Assembly (NCBI RefSeq): GCF_031877795.1
Contig: NC_133940.1
Location: 12,587,985 to 12,651,984, forward strand
Source of the DNA: Strix aluco
Taxonomy: Eukaryota; Chordata; Aves; Strigiformes; Strigidae
Length of the DNA: 64,000 nt
Direction: 5' to 3'
Positions 48,701 through 63,700 of this stretch are shown here, in pieces; positions within the stretch are counted from its first letter, which is position 1; each line of letters starts with the position of its first letter. Made by a program: the position numbers and the translations under genes. The notes below the pieces were generated by a model, which ran no database searches, had not been told where the DNA came from, and saw nothing but the letters and a program-made list of their open reading frames with translations.

Positions 48701-51700
48701 AACAGCAGTGGCTTTATAATGCTTGCTTATAAACTGATTTGGTTTAGGAAGACTTACTTGCCTTAATGTGTTTTGAAAGAATTAGAAATGGCATAACAAA
48801 GTTCTCATTCAGTGGATGAGGCTGTTGAATTAAAATTCAAGTTTTCTCTATTTATAAATTATGGAATTGGGGCAATAATTGTCTATGGACTGTTTGGTTT
48901 TCTACAAATTTTAAAGTACTACTTAATTTGACACAGCATCTGATGATGATACAGCCATGAGTGGTGAACAGCATCTATCAAATGACTTGGTTTTGAGAAT
49001 CTTCACGTTTGTAAATACTGAAATACTTTAATACTACTCAACAATAAGGTTTTGATGTACAGCTTAAAACTCTTCAGGGCTCTTCTTTTTATGCAGTTAT
49101 TTCAGCATTTTTGTATGTTACTAATGAGGATGAAGGTTTTCATCCCAACTTGTCTTTTGTCCATATTTGGAAACCTTTGACATCAGAATGAAATTAGTAA
49201 CTTACTAGAATTTGCATTTTATAGCTTTCTACCTCGACAAGATACTATCTAAAACTCTTCACTCTGTTAAAATTACTCTGGTTATTAAATTATTCAAACA
49301 GTGATGCTTAATCAAAGGACTTTATGTTCTTTATAAACAGACCTTTAATTAAGATACATCTGTAATATATTCTGTGCACTAGAACAGGTATAAATTCTAA
49401 GTGCAATATTTATATGAAGCATTTTGTCCTAAACTATCAGTGTGTGATCTCAAAGTTCATGTTTAAATGGCTTGTGATAATGTAGTCTGTCCTCACCATG
49501 CTGCTAAGAAGACAAAGAAGTTGGCTGTTTCAGTATTCAGTTGTTGCCCAACTTCCCAAGCACCTGCCCTTCTTCAAGTGCTTATACAGACAAACCACAT
49601 AAACAGCAATGCTGCTCTGCAACCAACAGGCTGCTCGCAGACTTGGCTTAAGAGGCCACAAAGGAAGCTTTTCAAACTGGATGTTTGTTTTACTGGCCTT
49701 GCCCAGTCCTTAAGGTGTACTTTGATCACACCTGAGCCAGATTTAGCTCAGAGAGAGAATGAATGCCTAATGTGCATGTCTTGAGGGGTTTAGAATAGTC
49801 CTGGATTCAGTTCTTTGCTCTCCTCTCAGCAAGTGCCTTCACTAGCATTCCCAGGCAGGATTTTTACCCATGTATCTGCTGGAGCCTGTTCTGGTTTTGT
49901 ACCGATACTCAGGCAGAGACTTGAAGCTCGCTGTCTCTGACCTCCCAAGTTAATGTTCTACTACTGAGTTTATAATCAGTATTGGACACAAAGAGCCTTT
50001 TTTGTACAAAAGTCTGAGACATGCCATGATCCACCACAAAATACTCAGTAGGTTGGTGATTAGGTTGTTTTAGCAAAGTGGAAAGGTATGTAGATGCAAC
50101 TTCTTGCTCTTAATTCTTGAAGAGGCTTATTACAGGTATATAGCATCTCATTTGCTGTCATGTGTGTCAGTACTCAGGCTTAGGTCGGAATTGCAGGGTA
50201 CTTGCTGCCTATTGATTTCATGAGGTATAGATGTCTCAGCTTTTCCTTGCTTCTCTGATTTTTCATTTGTTTGGTTAGATTGAGTGGCTTCAGGCATTGA
50301 GCATTCAGAAGATCTGCACTGGCTTTCAGACAGTAATTTGGGCATAGAGTTTCTACTGGAGCAGGTTATTTATTGATGAGATACTGGGACTCCATTAACT
50401 TATTGAAATGCCTTTGAAGTTCATACTTGGAGTCTTTCAGTAAAATGCAGTGAATTTGAGCGAGGAATGTGAAATAGCTCAATTATTTCTTAAACCAATG
50501 CTTCCAGTGTGAATTCCTAATGTTAAAAACACAAAATAACATGATGATCCTCTTTGAGCATATAACTCATTGTAATGCTTTGATTTTTTTTTTTTTTTTG
50601 ATTTAGATCTAATACAGTGCACAAATGAAATGAATGTGAATATTCCACAGTTGGCAGACACACTCTTCGAGAGAACTGCGAACAGTAGCTGGGTTGTAGT
50701 TTTCAAAGCTCTAATCACAACACACCACCTCATGATGTATGGAAACGAGGTAAGACATGATTACTTCTGTTAAAGCTTCCTTGACAGTGTTTTAAAAAAG
50801 TTCTGATGAGCTTTTACTTCATTAGGCTAGTGCTTATCAGTAAGAGCCCAGCAAAAGTCTTGTTAGCACTCCGTAAGTGTGCAGCCAACCTATTAACAAA
50901 TAAGAATACTTACTAAAGGCAGGAGGAATATGGTGGCTAGAATATTTGATCTGTCAAATCGTCGTATAATGGGCTAAATCTTCATATATTGTTGCCATTA
51001 ACATTCTTCCAAAACAGGTTTCTATTGCATTTAGTTCGCTTAAATTATTTCATCAGTTTTCTAAAGCTTCCCAGACAATAACATGGCATTAGAAATGTAG
51101 CCTCTCTTACAGTCCTTCCATTAAAAAATAAACTTTTCTTGGTCAAGTGACAGTTTAGTCCTGAACGTAGGTGTGTAGTCATTCTCCCAGAAAATGACTG
51201 TTGGCTACAGGTAATACTGAAATGATGATTCTTAAATATAATGCTTGCAGCCATTAAACTGCTCTGAAGACTTTTGTGTTGCCTCCTCTCTCCAAAGCTC
51301 TGTGAACTTAATTGAAATAACTTGTAAAACATAGCGTGCTCTTTGTTAACACTTCCCCAAGTTACTTATGTGCTTACATTGTAGTTTCAACAGATAATAT
51401 GCGGAAATAAAAAGGTGATATCAAGTAGAATTCACTATTTATTCCAAGTATAAAGCTAAACTGAATGGTGTAAATCAGTTTGTATATTTTTTTATTCTTT
51501 CTTCTTCCAATAAAGCTCATATCTACACACTGAAACTGGAAAGAAAAAAAGCAAACAACTGAACCATAGGAAAAAATCAAAACTTAGAAGTTGTGGGCTA
51601 CCAGTCAGTATCTGTTTGCCCATACAGCGTTTTGTAGTAGCAGAAGAGTTGAATTTTTATGTTTGTACCAAAACTGCTTCTCAGCTTTGAATGGGTGCAT

Positions 51701-54700
51701 TTGAAACTTCAGAAAGAGTTCCTTTATACCTGCTGAGATAATGTAGCTGGAACACTAGTTCTGTCATTTCAGGTGGAACTTGAGTGTACTCCTCACTCTC
51801 CTAATATGTGAAAAGAGGCCTTTTTCTTAAACAGATGAAAAATTATCAGCTGTTGGGCTTCTATTTTAAGTACAAGTAAATATAGCAGAAGGTCAAAATG
51901 TTGTCTGAGCAATCACTGTCTTGCAGTTTCTTGTTCAACACGACTACCTGTTTCTTGTGATGAAGTTTAGGGTAAAATGGGTTAAAACTCCTCTTGCCTG
52001 TGCATTGTGCAATGCAGGACCCCTGACATCTGGAGAGTGAGAGTTAGCCTTGGCCCTTTTAAAATGAGATTCAGAACAGTAGCTAACTTTGAAATGTGTA
52101 TAGACACCTTTTGAATATCACTGTTCTGTTCCTGATCGTGTTCCAACTGTTTTTCTTCTGTATCTGTTTGAATGCAGTACTAAGATGTACAAAGACCAGA
52201 TAAACCGAGTGGAAAACAATAAAAAGTTAAAACAGTGCCAGAACTATTGGTAGGCAAGCTGCGTGTTGTAGACTTGTATGAACTCCATAGCTATAGACTG
52301 AAAACACATACAGAGTTACTGATGAGGTGGTACGTGACAAGTTGGGGAATCATTCGGAAGGTGAAAGTACTGCTTTCAGTTTAAATAGTACCGGTGAGAA
52401 GAATTTTCTTGTTGCTGTGCTAAGCCCTCATTACAGCTCCCAAAGAGCAGGTGTTATATGGAGCCTGACTGGAAAAAAAAATGCTAGTTTTGTGGGGTGT
52501 GATATAGTCAAACCTGGCAGACAGGTGGATTTCCACCATGAAAGGTGAAGGAACAGGCCCTGCATGCTGTGGCAGCAGAGGGATTCAGATCAAAGCTGTA
52601 ACGAGTCCCTTAAGCCATACTGATCATAATCCTCTTTTATGGACTAGAACACTTACAAAGAAGCAAGAAAGTCAAGAAATCACAATCACAGGAGATCTGT
52701 GTGGAACAGTGGCAGAGAAACTTTTAAAACTACCTTGCTGTCTGGATGTGTTTGTCTCTTACAGAGCCAGCTATTATTTGTCAAAGCTTAAATGCTATTT
52801 AGTCAGATCATTACATTATAACATACATATTTTTATGTATGTATATATAGCCCCAGTGCTGCTGCTCAACATGTTTTCAGAAGCTTTTTTGTTACTAATT
52901 ACTATTAAACTTTGTAACTAAATCTGTCTCCTACTTCTACAGCAGCAGTAGAGCTATGCAAACCTTGGGAGCTTGGGCGATGCAAGTGGTATCTTTGTTT
53001 TGTTTTCCAGCTTGTTTGTTCTAAACTACAAAGTTAAACTAAGCAGCTTCCTCTAAGATTATTCGTCTTTTGTTCATGGGCAGTTAATTTAAATTTATAT
53101 TTTTGCCCAACAGAGTTTTGGATTTCAGAGGCTTTGCTAATCAGTAGTTTCAAGTTTTCCTTTAAATTTTTCCCTTTTGATTAGTTTCTATTGTTGATAG
53201 AGGCTACTAGAAACAGTTACAATGAAAGTGTAGTTTTCCTGTAATATGCTTAAATGTTTTGACTCTCACAACAATGATATTCTCAACTTTTCCTTCACCA
53301 ACAGCGCTTTATCCAGTATCTTGCATCCCGAAACACTTTGTTCAATTTAAATAACTACCTGGACAAAAGTGCCATGCAGGGTAAGGATCTTTCACTAAAG
53401 GAAATAACTCCACTGTCTTTTTTGCTCTGTGGTAGTGCCTGTGTCAGTGCACTCCAGGAGACAAATGACTTTTAAATGAAAGGGTATTATGATTTATATT
53501 GCATGAGTCACTAAAGAATATCCAACCAAGAATGTAGACACAAAAGGAAAGTGAGATTCTTGAGTTACCTAGCTGAGTGCTAGAAATCTGTCTGTAAGGT
53601 ATGTATCATGTGCATACATAGCTGTAAATTTAAAAAAGTGAACTCTTAATGCTGTCAAGAATAAACCTGATGAATATTAACATAATGATCTATTATTTGC
53701 TGTTGCATTTTAGTGTCTTAGGAGTAACTGTTTACTGTTAAGATGCATGGAATGGTAACTAGGATGTGCTGTATAAATAGAGAGAACTCCTTCAAATCTC
53801 TGAGAAGTCTTTTAATTACTTGCCAGTGGTAGAAAATGTTTTTGAGGCATTGCAGATAAGTTAAAATCTTCAGCATTTTACTAGGAATACATTTTTAGTC
53901 TAATTTCAAGTACCTCTTAGTAAGAGCTACTTGGTTCTTGCCTAATATTTTAATGTGTTTAGGTGCTTATTCTCATAATTGCAATGGATGCTTTCCTAAT
54001 CTTAGCAGGTTGGAAAGAAACTGTAACATTACATCTCAAGGTGAAAAACAGTGAATCTCAAGAATCTGGAAAGTGCCTATGAAGAGCTTTTTATGCAGGT
54101 TGATGTAAAATGGGCTAGTATGAGAATAGTTCTTGAACTTGAAAGAAACTGTACTCCTTTGAAATGTCTAACTTTTATAAATGCTTAACTCTTAGGCTAT
54201 GATATGTCTACCTTCATTAGGCGATATAGCAGATACTTGAATGAAAAAGCACTTTCATATAGACTTGTAGCAGTTGACTTCACCAAAATGAAAAGAGGGT
54301 AAGACCCGTTACTGCTTCTTTTGTTTGGTCTTTCATATTGAGGGGGAGGGAAATACCAGTTGTTCTTGAGCTTATAGATTGGTGTTCCTTTTAGCCCTTT
54401 GAAGCAATATAGTATTCTTGAAATAGCGTAATATGCTGAAGCCTTTTGGTAACTTGTAAACATGTGTCTTCTACTCTGTAGGATAGATGGAGTGATGCGA
54501 ACCATGAATGCTGAAAAGCTTCTGAAAACCCTTCCAATCATACAGAACCAGCTTGATGCACTCCTTGATTTTGATGTAAGTACTTTAAGCTCAGTGTTAG
54601 GTAACACACTCTCGTTTTGAAGTGAGAGTTTAATTATTTTATTAAATACTAATTTACTTTCTTGTTGCTTTCTACACAGGCAAATCCAAATGAACTAACA

Positions 54701-57700
54701 AATGGTGTTATAAATGCTGCCTTTATGCTCCTCTTTAAAGATTCCATTAGACTTTTTGCAGCATACAATGAGGGGATTATTAATCTTTTAGGTATGTGAG
54801 AATTTTTTTAGCTTTTGAACTTTTGTGAAAGATGTTGAGAGAACTAAAGAATACAGACAATTTCTGACTGTAGTTTCCTAATAAATTATTTGCTTCATTA
54901 CCATTAAATTAAGCCCATCTTAGTTTCAGTAGCAACTACCATAGGCTTAAACATACACTTCTACCTTGAAGAATACATCTTGAAACAGAAATTAGAGATA
55001 ACAGGGTGACTGGTGAGGCTAAAACAAAGATGCCATAAACGTGCAGTGGATAAGCTTTGGCAGTTGGGCTGTAGAAGTATCAGTGAGATGCCTGGTATTT
55101 TGTGTATTTAGTATAGTCGCAGTATGACCAACTTCAGGTTTCCCGTACTTTCTTCATAGCTTGACTAATCATTTTTACCTGGTGCCTGAATCTACATGAG
55201 CCTAGTAGATGACATGTAGGGTTTTTTGTTAAAGATTAATGAGCTCTTAACAAAGCCTTGTGATGATAATAATAGTAATAAGCTATTAAAGCAAATTTCT
55301 GAGTGAAAACATCCGATAAGTTTGTTAATCCATTAGTTTTTACTCAGTGAAATATCTCTTAAGTATATAGGGCAAAACCATAAAAAGTGAGGATGTAATT
55401 GATATTCCTTTTGGTAGGTCAGTTCAGTATATGTACCACTTCAACAGCCATTCTGATGTCTTTTGGATATTGAGCCCATTTACAAACATCAAAACGTGTT
55501 GATACAAAGTCTAAAAATGTAAATGTATACCAGGAATATTTTCAAATGATAAAATAATGTACCTCATTGCCAGCTAAGCTGGCTTCTTGAAAATATTCGC
55601 CTAAATACCTAGTTTGACAATTGCAGTGATTCGCAACCACGCTTAATAAAGCTTTGTGTTATTTTCTAATGTACTGAAATATTCAATAGAAAAGCACTGA
55701 TTTTTCTGACTTATTACAAAAGGTGTCAGGTGTTTCTGTAAACTTTAAAATCTGAATAGCTTTAAGTTACTCCTGTCTGTCCTCTCCTTGAAGCTTGTCT
55801 CAAATTAACTGTTATAATACTGTGTCAGCTATTTGCTAGGGAGGCTGTTATCTTACAAGAGTTTTATTTGCATCCTCAGAAAGATATTTTGATATGAAGA
55901 AGAACCAGTGCAAAGAAGGCTTGGATATTTACAAAAAATTTCTAGCCAGAATGACCAAATTGTCAGAATTCCTCAAAGTAGCAGAGGTAAATAAGTTACA
56001 CCTATGGAAAGGATATCATTTAGCTGCCTGTACTGGTACAGTAGTCTATATTCATAATAACAACTTCTCAACTGGATTAATGTTTGCTTAACTTTGTTAT
56101 ATAAGGAATTATTCTACAGATTAGGTATTCTAAAGACTGTGTACACTCATTAATGTGAAGTGAGATTCTTGGGTATCTTTTTATTAGCCAGACAACACAG
56201 TAAACTTTCTGAGGTGGTGTTGTAAATTTCATGAATGGTCCAAAATGTGTCAGCTGAATGTTACAGTGTGTATACAGTACTCTACTGTAACTGCTCAAAA
56301 TGGAGAAGTAGTTCCAGTAAGCAATGTGGGTGTTTCTAAGGCTCCCTGTAAGCTTTTCTGCATGAAAAAGTTAGGCTGGATGGGAAGTTGGGTTTGCTTT
56401 GAGATGTAGTTTAATGCATTTGTGATTTCTAAGGTGTGTTCCTAGTGAGGCTCGTACCAGTTCAGAAAGTTATGAATATCCCTTTTTAATATGTTAGTTT
56501 CTATGTCTAATAAAAAACAGACATCACTGGTTTTTATTTTTATTGCCACTGCATGTAGTAATGTACTTTTTTTTTCCCTTCTGTTTTTGTAAACCCAGCA
56601 AGTTGGAATTGATCAGGGTGACATTCCAGATCTTACTCAGGTCAGTGTACATATCATATTAACCCAATTATTTTGTTCTTTGTGTTTTTAAAGGTTGGTG
56701 TGTATCATAGTAATCATTCATCTCAAGAATGTATCCTCTCGCGCTTTGCAGCTCTTAAGATTTTTTTTTTTTGATTGTTTAAAGCAATAAAACTCCCAGG
56801 AAGTATTTTTCAAGAACTTCTGGTTTTTATCACAGAGGATTCTGTGGCATGTAAGCCACAAGCACCTTGCCATGCCTTGAGGAAAACCTTTCATTTCACT
56901 GTAACTTAATGTCTTCCAACACACTTAAAGATTACAGTTAGCTAGTCAGTCAAGAATTTTTTTCTTTCCCCTGAGGTCTGAATAGATTTGATGTTTCTGT
57001 ATCAGCGCACAACGCTGGCTTCAATATTACACAGTAGTATGAGGACCATGCGCAACACAGGTCGTGTGCTGGAACATTTAGTCTAAAAGGTGGATTGCAG
57101 GGGAACGCCTTCTGGTGAGGATAAATTGAGGGGCAGAAAGGAGGTGAGAAAGATGGTTTGACCTGGTGAACAGAAAACACTGATAGTCCACAGAAGGACA
57201 CAGAAGTTATTCATTGCAAGTTACTTCAGTTCATAGGGACGTTGCATTTCTAACCTAGGACAGAGGTACTTGGTATTCTTTCTGTAGCGCACAGTAACCT
57301 GATGGGTAGAATAAATGCCAATCTGTCAGACTCAGACAATAAACTGGAGTGCCTCAGAGGTCTAGAGTACTGAAACTGTTTAAGTGGAGTCAGTGTGAAA
57401 CAGTTAAAATCTAATGTGTAAATTTTTGAACAGTCACATCTAATCCTGCACTACCTTCACAAAATTAAATTTCATGGGTTAATCATGTAAAAATATATCT
57501 ACTGTGAAGCTTTACCTGAACTTCATCAGTGTCTTTTTAATATGAAAATCAAATCTAAACCACAAACTTCCATTGTCAGTGTTGTTCATTACTGCCAGTG
57601 GTGTGATTTCCATCTGAAATCAAATGTTTCAAAGTACAAATCTCTAATACTTCCTCCAAGCAATTAATATTAACCTCTTTAAGAACTTACAGGCCTCAGT

Positions 57701-60700
57701 GGTAGGAAAGAAACATGACTAACCAGCAGGGTAAGAGCAGGTAATAAGTGAAAACAGTAGTTGGATGTCTATTCATGTTTGATCTTAGCATCTTACTCTG
57801 TCTTTTGATTAGTACTGCAGTATTCAGCTGGTCTGTATTATGCTAATCAAATTACACTCAAGTCTGAAGTTGTACTTCACGGGGTTTGTGTGAACTTGTC
57901 CAGTTAATTGGGTCATTGTAAGGCTCTTCAGGGTTTTTTTGGTTCACTGAGATTATGGGATTTAGTTTCATTTTGCTGCTTTTTATATCTGAAACTTTCA
58001 GTAAGCATTTATATCTACTGTCCTCACAGCATTTTTTTTTTTTTATCTAATAGTTCGGCTGTTTTGTTGTAAGTGCACTTAGATGTGAAAGGCAACTCTC
58101 TGAATTGTGATGGTAGTTGTCAGCATCCCCTGTATTTTGGCAGTTTCAGTGCCACTGTAAGGATTTCACTTCCATAGTAAATTTCATGGCATTTAATAAG
58201 AGTTGAATAATTGTTTGTCCATTTAGTGCCATATTAAAAGAATTTGCTAGAATTTCTTAATACTAGGCTTTCACAAAAATTTAATTTTCAGTGTGCTTCT
58301 GTTTCTGAAATAAGTTCTGACAGGATCATGTCTTTCATTTCTATTCTGGTCTACCATATTTAATTTTTTTCCAAATGCTTTGTTTATATTTCTGGTGTAT
58401 ATTCTGTTCTGGGATATGCATATTTCAGAGTTGCCTTGAGCTGATCCTGGCAACAAAACTTTTATCTCTTTAGAGGTTTACTATTACTGCTGCTGTATAA
58501 CTGTTTTTCTTCCCTGATTCTAATGTTCACACTACTGCCACTTTTGCCGGTTCCTATAAGGAAAATATTTTCTTTTGTTAGGTGCCCTGTTTCACAATGA
58601 TGTTGCTTACTTTCTGTTTACAGCTGTTACTGTATTTCATGAATGCAACTGGGTCATTTTTCTCTGTATGGCTTAGTCTGTCAGATGTCTTTGGGTGGGG
58701 GGAGGGAGGCTGAGTCATGAAATACTGACTTTTTCAAGTTATGATGTCTGTATTAGCCCAGGCATCTCTTCTGACATAAAACTGCTAAGATCTCTTCACT
58801 CAAAATTTCATCTCTGTTTTGTTGAATGTCTGCAGCAATGAGAAAGTTCAGAGAAGTTACTGGGTTTTTTTGGTTTTAGGTTTTATGGTTGATGAGGGGG
58901 TTGTTTAGAGGGTTTTAGAAACAATAAATATATAATATGCTTTTCCATACAGATAAGGTTTAGAGTGGCCTTGAAAAAAGACAACCAGGAAAAACTTTCT
59001 GGAATTAGGGTATAGTCTCCTGCTATAAAGATTGTCTGTCTGTCTGTGTCACACAGTGCCTTTTGCAAGCTATTGTTCTTCCTGAAGGGTAAAAGTATGG
59101 GGTTTTTTGGGTTTTGTTCCCCCCCCCCCCCCAATACCTTTCAGGAAGAGCATTTCCAAATGTTGTCCCCCTTGGGGTTCAGCTGTCTAGTTTGAATGCT
59201 GAATTTATTCATGACCAGTTGAGGTAACTACACAGTCTTAGCTTACTCAGCTCTATTTATAGAAAGAAATACCAACTCAGGTCTTAAAGTTAAGCCAAGC
59301 AGTTTTATAGGATTATTCTTACTGATTTTCTCTGCATCTCTTGTAGCTTGAATTGGCCTTCACTGAATGTGGGAAGCTAGAATTGTGCTCAGTATTTTAG
59401 AGGGGAACCTGCCAAAACCTTGTATGATTAATATGATTCTTCTTTCCAGGAAATACTTTAGTCTAGCTTTTGGGCTAGGAAGGGCAAGATTGTTTTTCTT
59501 CCAAACAATGCTTATCTTATCTGTTCTACCTACTGAAAGTTGGCAAGGGGTAATGAGAGGCGTAATGTCTCTGAAACCCTGCCAGATGAGGAGGACTGAG
59601 CTGGCAAGTAAATTAAAACTTCAGAGGTCTATTCCCTTCATCTGAATCTGCAGTAGGATTTATTTTACTTGTTTTATGGAGTATGGACTATGTAGTTAAA
59701 AACCACAAGAGCAATGTGGCTAGAATTGCAAGGCAGTGAACTCTTCCAAAAGTGACAGCCTAATTATTTTACTTGATGGATGTTTTTATAGGGTGATCTA
59801 GAGAAATCTTACTTCCTGCTAAGACTGTGTAATCGAGATGAGTTCAAATTTGTTCTGAGCTTTGAAGCTGTTTCCTTTGGTATGGAAGAAATATTTCTGT
59901 AGTGGACACAGGTATATGGCAGAAAGAAGGCAGGCTATGGTTGGTGCTTTTTTCTTGGTTTCTGTAGGAATCAAAGCAACTATGGTGTGCCTTAATCCAT
60001 ATATTTTAAACTTGCTCTTTTCTGTTACCTATCAGTTAAAATCTTTGTCTCAGGTACTGAATAATGTCATGGCTGTGCTCTAAAATTTCTTGGTAAGCTT
60101 ATGGGTATTGGTCACCTAAAACTCATTTAGGTGTCTCAAATCATAGCTGAGGTGTCTCGTGCCTGACTTATTGCTGGATTTCAGTGGTGAGAAGCCTAGT
60201 TTTTGAAATCTTAATTGCTTTAAAAAACAGCTTTATGTTTAAAAACTTCTCATGGGTAACACTTTTTTGGGGTGGGAATTCACCAAAAAACAACTTTAGA
60301 AAATAGCAACATCACTTCAAATAATGTTTTAGACTACCAACGGCTTTGGAATAATTGAGTTAGTTTACTGTGTAGTCATGTGTTGCATAGCTACTCAATC
60401 TGCAATAGTATTGTTGGGATCAGGTTGAATTTGATTGCCTTTTTTTTTTTTTTAGTAAACATAACATTCTGCTGTAGTCAAGTGTTTTTAGTGCAAGCCT
60501 CTGACTGTAAATATTTGAATGAAAAGTGATTGGCTTGTTGTTATGGGGGAAGGGGGATCAGAAATGCAAAGGCTTCATTTTGGTACTTTTGCGAGTTTAA
60601 GGGAATACTGCTTAATCAGCTGTGACTTATTGGATTGATCTTAACATGGCAAATACGTTGCCAAAAACAAGAATGCAACTTGCGTACACAGAAGCAGACC

Positions 60701-63700
60701 TACTTTTAGGGGAATCCTTCCTTATGTCTCCTTTTAAAGAACCACAACTGGGGTAGGTGGAATTCAGGAGTGCAGGATGTCTGCAAAACCCAAAGGCACA
60801 GTTATTGATGTGTGGGTTTTTGTTTGTTTTTAGTGAATGGGAAACAATGATGTATTGTCTAGAAGCAGTGTTTTATAAATACTTTTAACTTCAGGCACCC
60901 AGCAGCTTGCTTGAAGCACTGGAACAGCATTTGGCTTCTGTGGAGGGGAAGAAAACAAAAGAAGTCTCTGCTGCCAGCAGGTGAGCACCCAATGAATTAC
61001 AACAATGCCTATACTTACGATTTGTCATCTTCATACTAAGAATTTTCAGGATTCAGTCGCTTGGTGTCCTTGAATTTTATTCACTTCCAAATGTATCTTC
61101 CTAGAAGTATAAATGAAGCATCTAGTAAGTAGTCTGATAGCTTAGTCACATTTGAAATCTAGGTGTGTCCGCTTGTGTCTCTGACAAACTTATGCTGTAA
61201 TAAACCAGTGAGCTGAGACCTTGTATATTATTCTTTCTACTTGTTTGAAGTCCTTTGGCTTCTAAGACTTCTAAGGTATTTGGATTTTGAGGCTCTTTTT
61301 ACCCAAGATAGGACAGTGTTTATCTTTATTGTCAATTATTTGCCTCTCAGACCATGAATTTATCTTAACCTGCTTATAAAAGTCCTTCAGTCCATTCTCA
61401 GAACAGCCAAATTATCTTAGATGCTTTGTGCTGACAGGAATTGTTATTCTTTGTCGAGTATGATATCAACATATATGAACAGTACTTCTGACCAAAGACT
61501 GAGAGATCTCTTTCGGCATAGGCATTCTCCCACAGAAACTTGGTAACTACTGATAAATGTATCTGTGTAAGCTACGTGAGTTTTCTGTCTTGCTCCTCAG
61601 ATACTTTTTTTTTTTTAAAGTATCTGAGGATTCACTACCACAGTATCCTGCTAGGAAGTGTACAACGTAGGGAGTAACTTCTGTGCTCTGTTTATTGTTA
61701 TACGTATAATATGTACGAAAAAGCTTTCTGTGCCTCTGCCACTTGAATGGAATAGAATTCCAGTCTACTCTATATGACCTTAAAGAAAAAAGACAACTGT
61801 TATGTTCTGCACTTTCCTGTTCCTACCTGCTGAAACTTGAGGGCATAATCCTGTTTACTCATGCAGCTTTTTCACCAGACTCCCTCATTATTGGGGTGTC
61901 TGCTTTTCTGTATCAGAGTAAGGGAAGGGAAGACTGGTGTGGAGGGGGAATGACGCACAACTAGGTAAGGCACTTGGTAATTAAAGTAGAAGTGATGTAT
62001 ACCTGACTGTTTTTCTTAATAAAACTTTTTTTAATTATTACTGTTTTTAGAGCTAGTGCCCTATCCAGTGCTGTTTCCACACTTGCCAGTACAGGAATGT
62101 CATTTAGCAGGATGGATGAGAAGGAAAAGCAGCAGGCATTGGAGGAGGAACAAGCTAGACTGCAGGCACTTAAGGTACTATATTTTTTTACAAGTTGGTA
62201 TTCTGAGATTTATTTTTTTAACTGGATGCAGATGACAACCAAGTTAGACTTAAAATAGTGTATGGGAACTCTCATCTTAAAGAGGCAAAGACATGATTCT
62301 GTAGGATGCAGGTGTGATGGCTGCCAGTATGTGGTGACCCTTCTACCAGGAGTATGATTTGAATAGCAGCCAGCTGATGTAAATAATTTACATTCCTCCT
62401 TACAAGAGATTGTTATTTATCTCAGAGATTCAAAAAATGAGTATACAGCTGTTCTAGGTAGGTTAGATTCAGCAGCTGATTATACAGTGTTGCTATTGTA
62501 AGACTGGTTATTGATAGGAGGGAATTATTTTTCCCCATAATGTATGGAATATGGCTTTAGTGATTCTTCAGTTGTCTTGCTCATAATGAGAATATACGCT
62601 ATAGTTGTGCCCACGTTTAACCGCTCTTATTTATAATTCTAGAATTTAGTTTGAAAAACTGTTTGAAATCATATGTATTTAGTTATAACTTACAGACTGT
62701 GAATAATAACGCATTTGAAAGAAAATTGGTGTGTTCTCTCTTGGTTCCTTAATGCGCTTTCCTTTGCTCATTGGTACTTGCTGAGTAGTCGTCTTAGTAA
62801 CATCCCTCTCTTAAGGCCTGAATTCTGGTCCTGCAGATCCTTTTGACCCGTTTGAGAACATACACAGTATAAAATCTTGAACAAGGCAAGATGCTTTTCT
62901 TGCTGAAAGCTGAACCTGTAGTTCTGTCATGCCCCACTCGCATGTGCCTGGGACAGTTGGGAGTTTTTCTTGTGTTGATTTAACATCTCTAGACACACCT
63001 AAACGATGAAGCAACTCTGCTCGTGTCTTCTGGAGGCCACATTGAGAGCCTTAAAACTGTTTGGAGTCTGAGAGTAAACTGTGATGGTCATGCAGAGTTG
63101 AGTTTCATCTCTGGAGGTCTAGTGAAGATTCTCCACTTTCCTGACTTGGTGTAAGGCATATTTTTCAAATCAACGTGAAGAATGTTTTTTGCTATTAGAC
63201 TGCAAACTTAGTGTGCCTTGCTACCTGCTGCTGAACTTGACAGAATTTTTCATTTTGGGGGCGGGGAAGCTTGCAAGCTCACTCAAGGTTTTACTTGAGG
63301 AATGTAAGTATTCCTCAAGAAGCATGTGCTTTGACCTGTGCTGTATAAATGCGGTGGGCCTCTCTAGAAGTAACAAGGGATGTCAACCTAAAATTAACAT
63401 AAACTAAGTTTTTATTTCACTAGTTTAAGAGCAACACCACATGGTTGTTACTATGATGCACATTGTCAGTCTGACTTCTGAACATCTGAATTGAACTATG
63501 AAGAGATCCTCACAGTAGAAAGAGATGGGTCTTCCTGAACAAAGGTCCATTGACCTGTTTCTCTGAGTGACTATGAAGGGAGCCTATAATGTGCAGCTTG
63601 TCTAGAAGTGTTTTACTTCTAGGCAGTTATAGATAGTCTAAAAAAGCAATTATTTTAAAAATCAAGGTGTGACTTGAGGTTTTAAGGCTTTGATAAAACA

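Noticed and set aside
48940-49020. Possible C/D-box snoRNA (TGATGATGA followed by CTGA about 75 nt later)
   Set aside because: The flanks before the C box and after the D box cannot pair into a terminal stem, and no guide-box arrangement is visible.
51219-51275. Second C/D-box-like spacing (ATGATGA then CTGA)
   Set aside because: It is too short for a typical C/D snoRNA and has no terminal stem.
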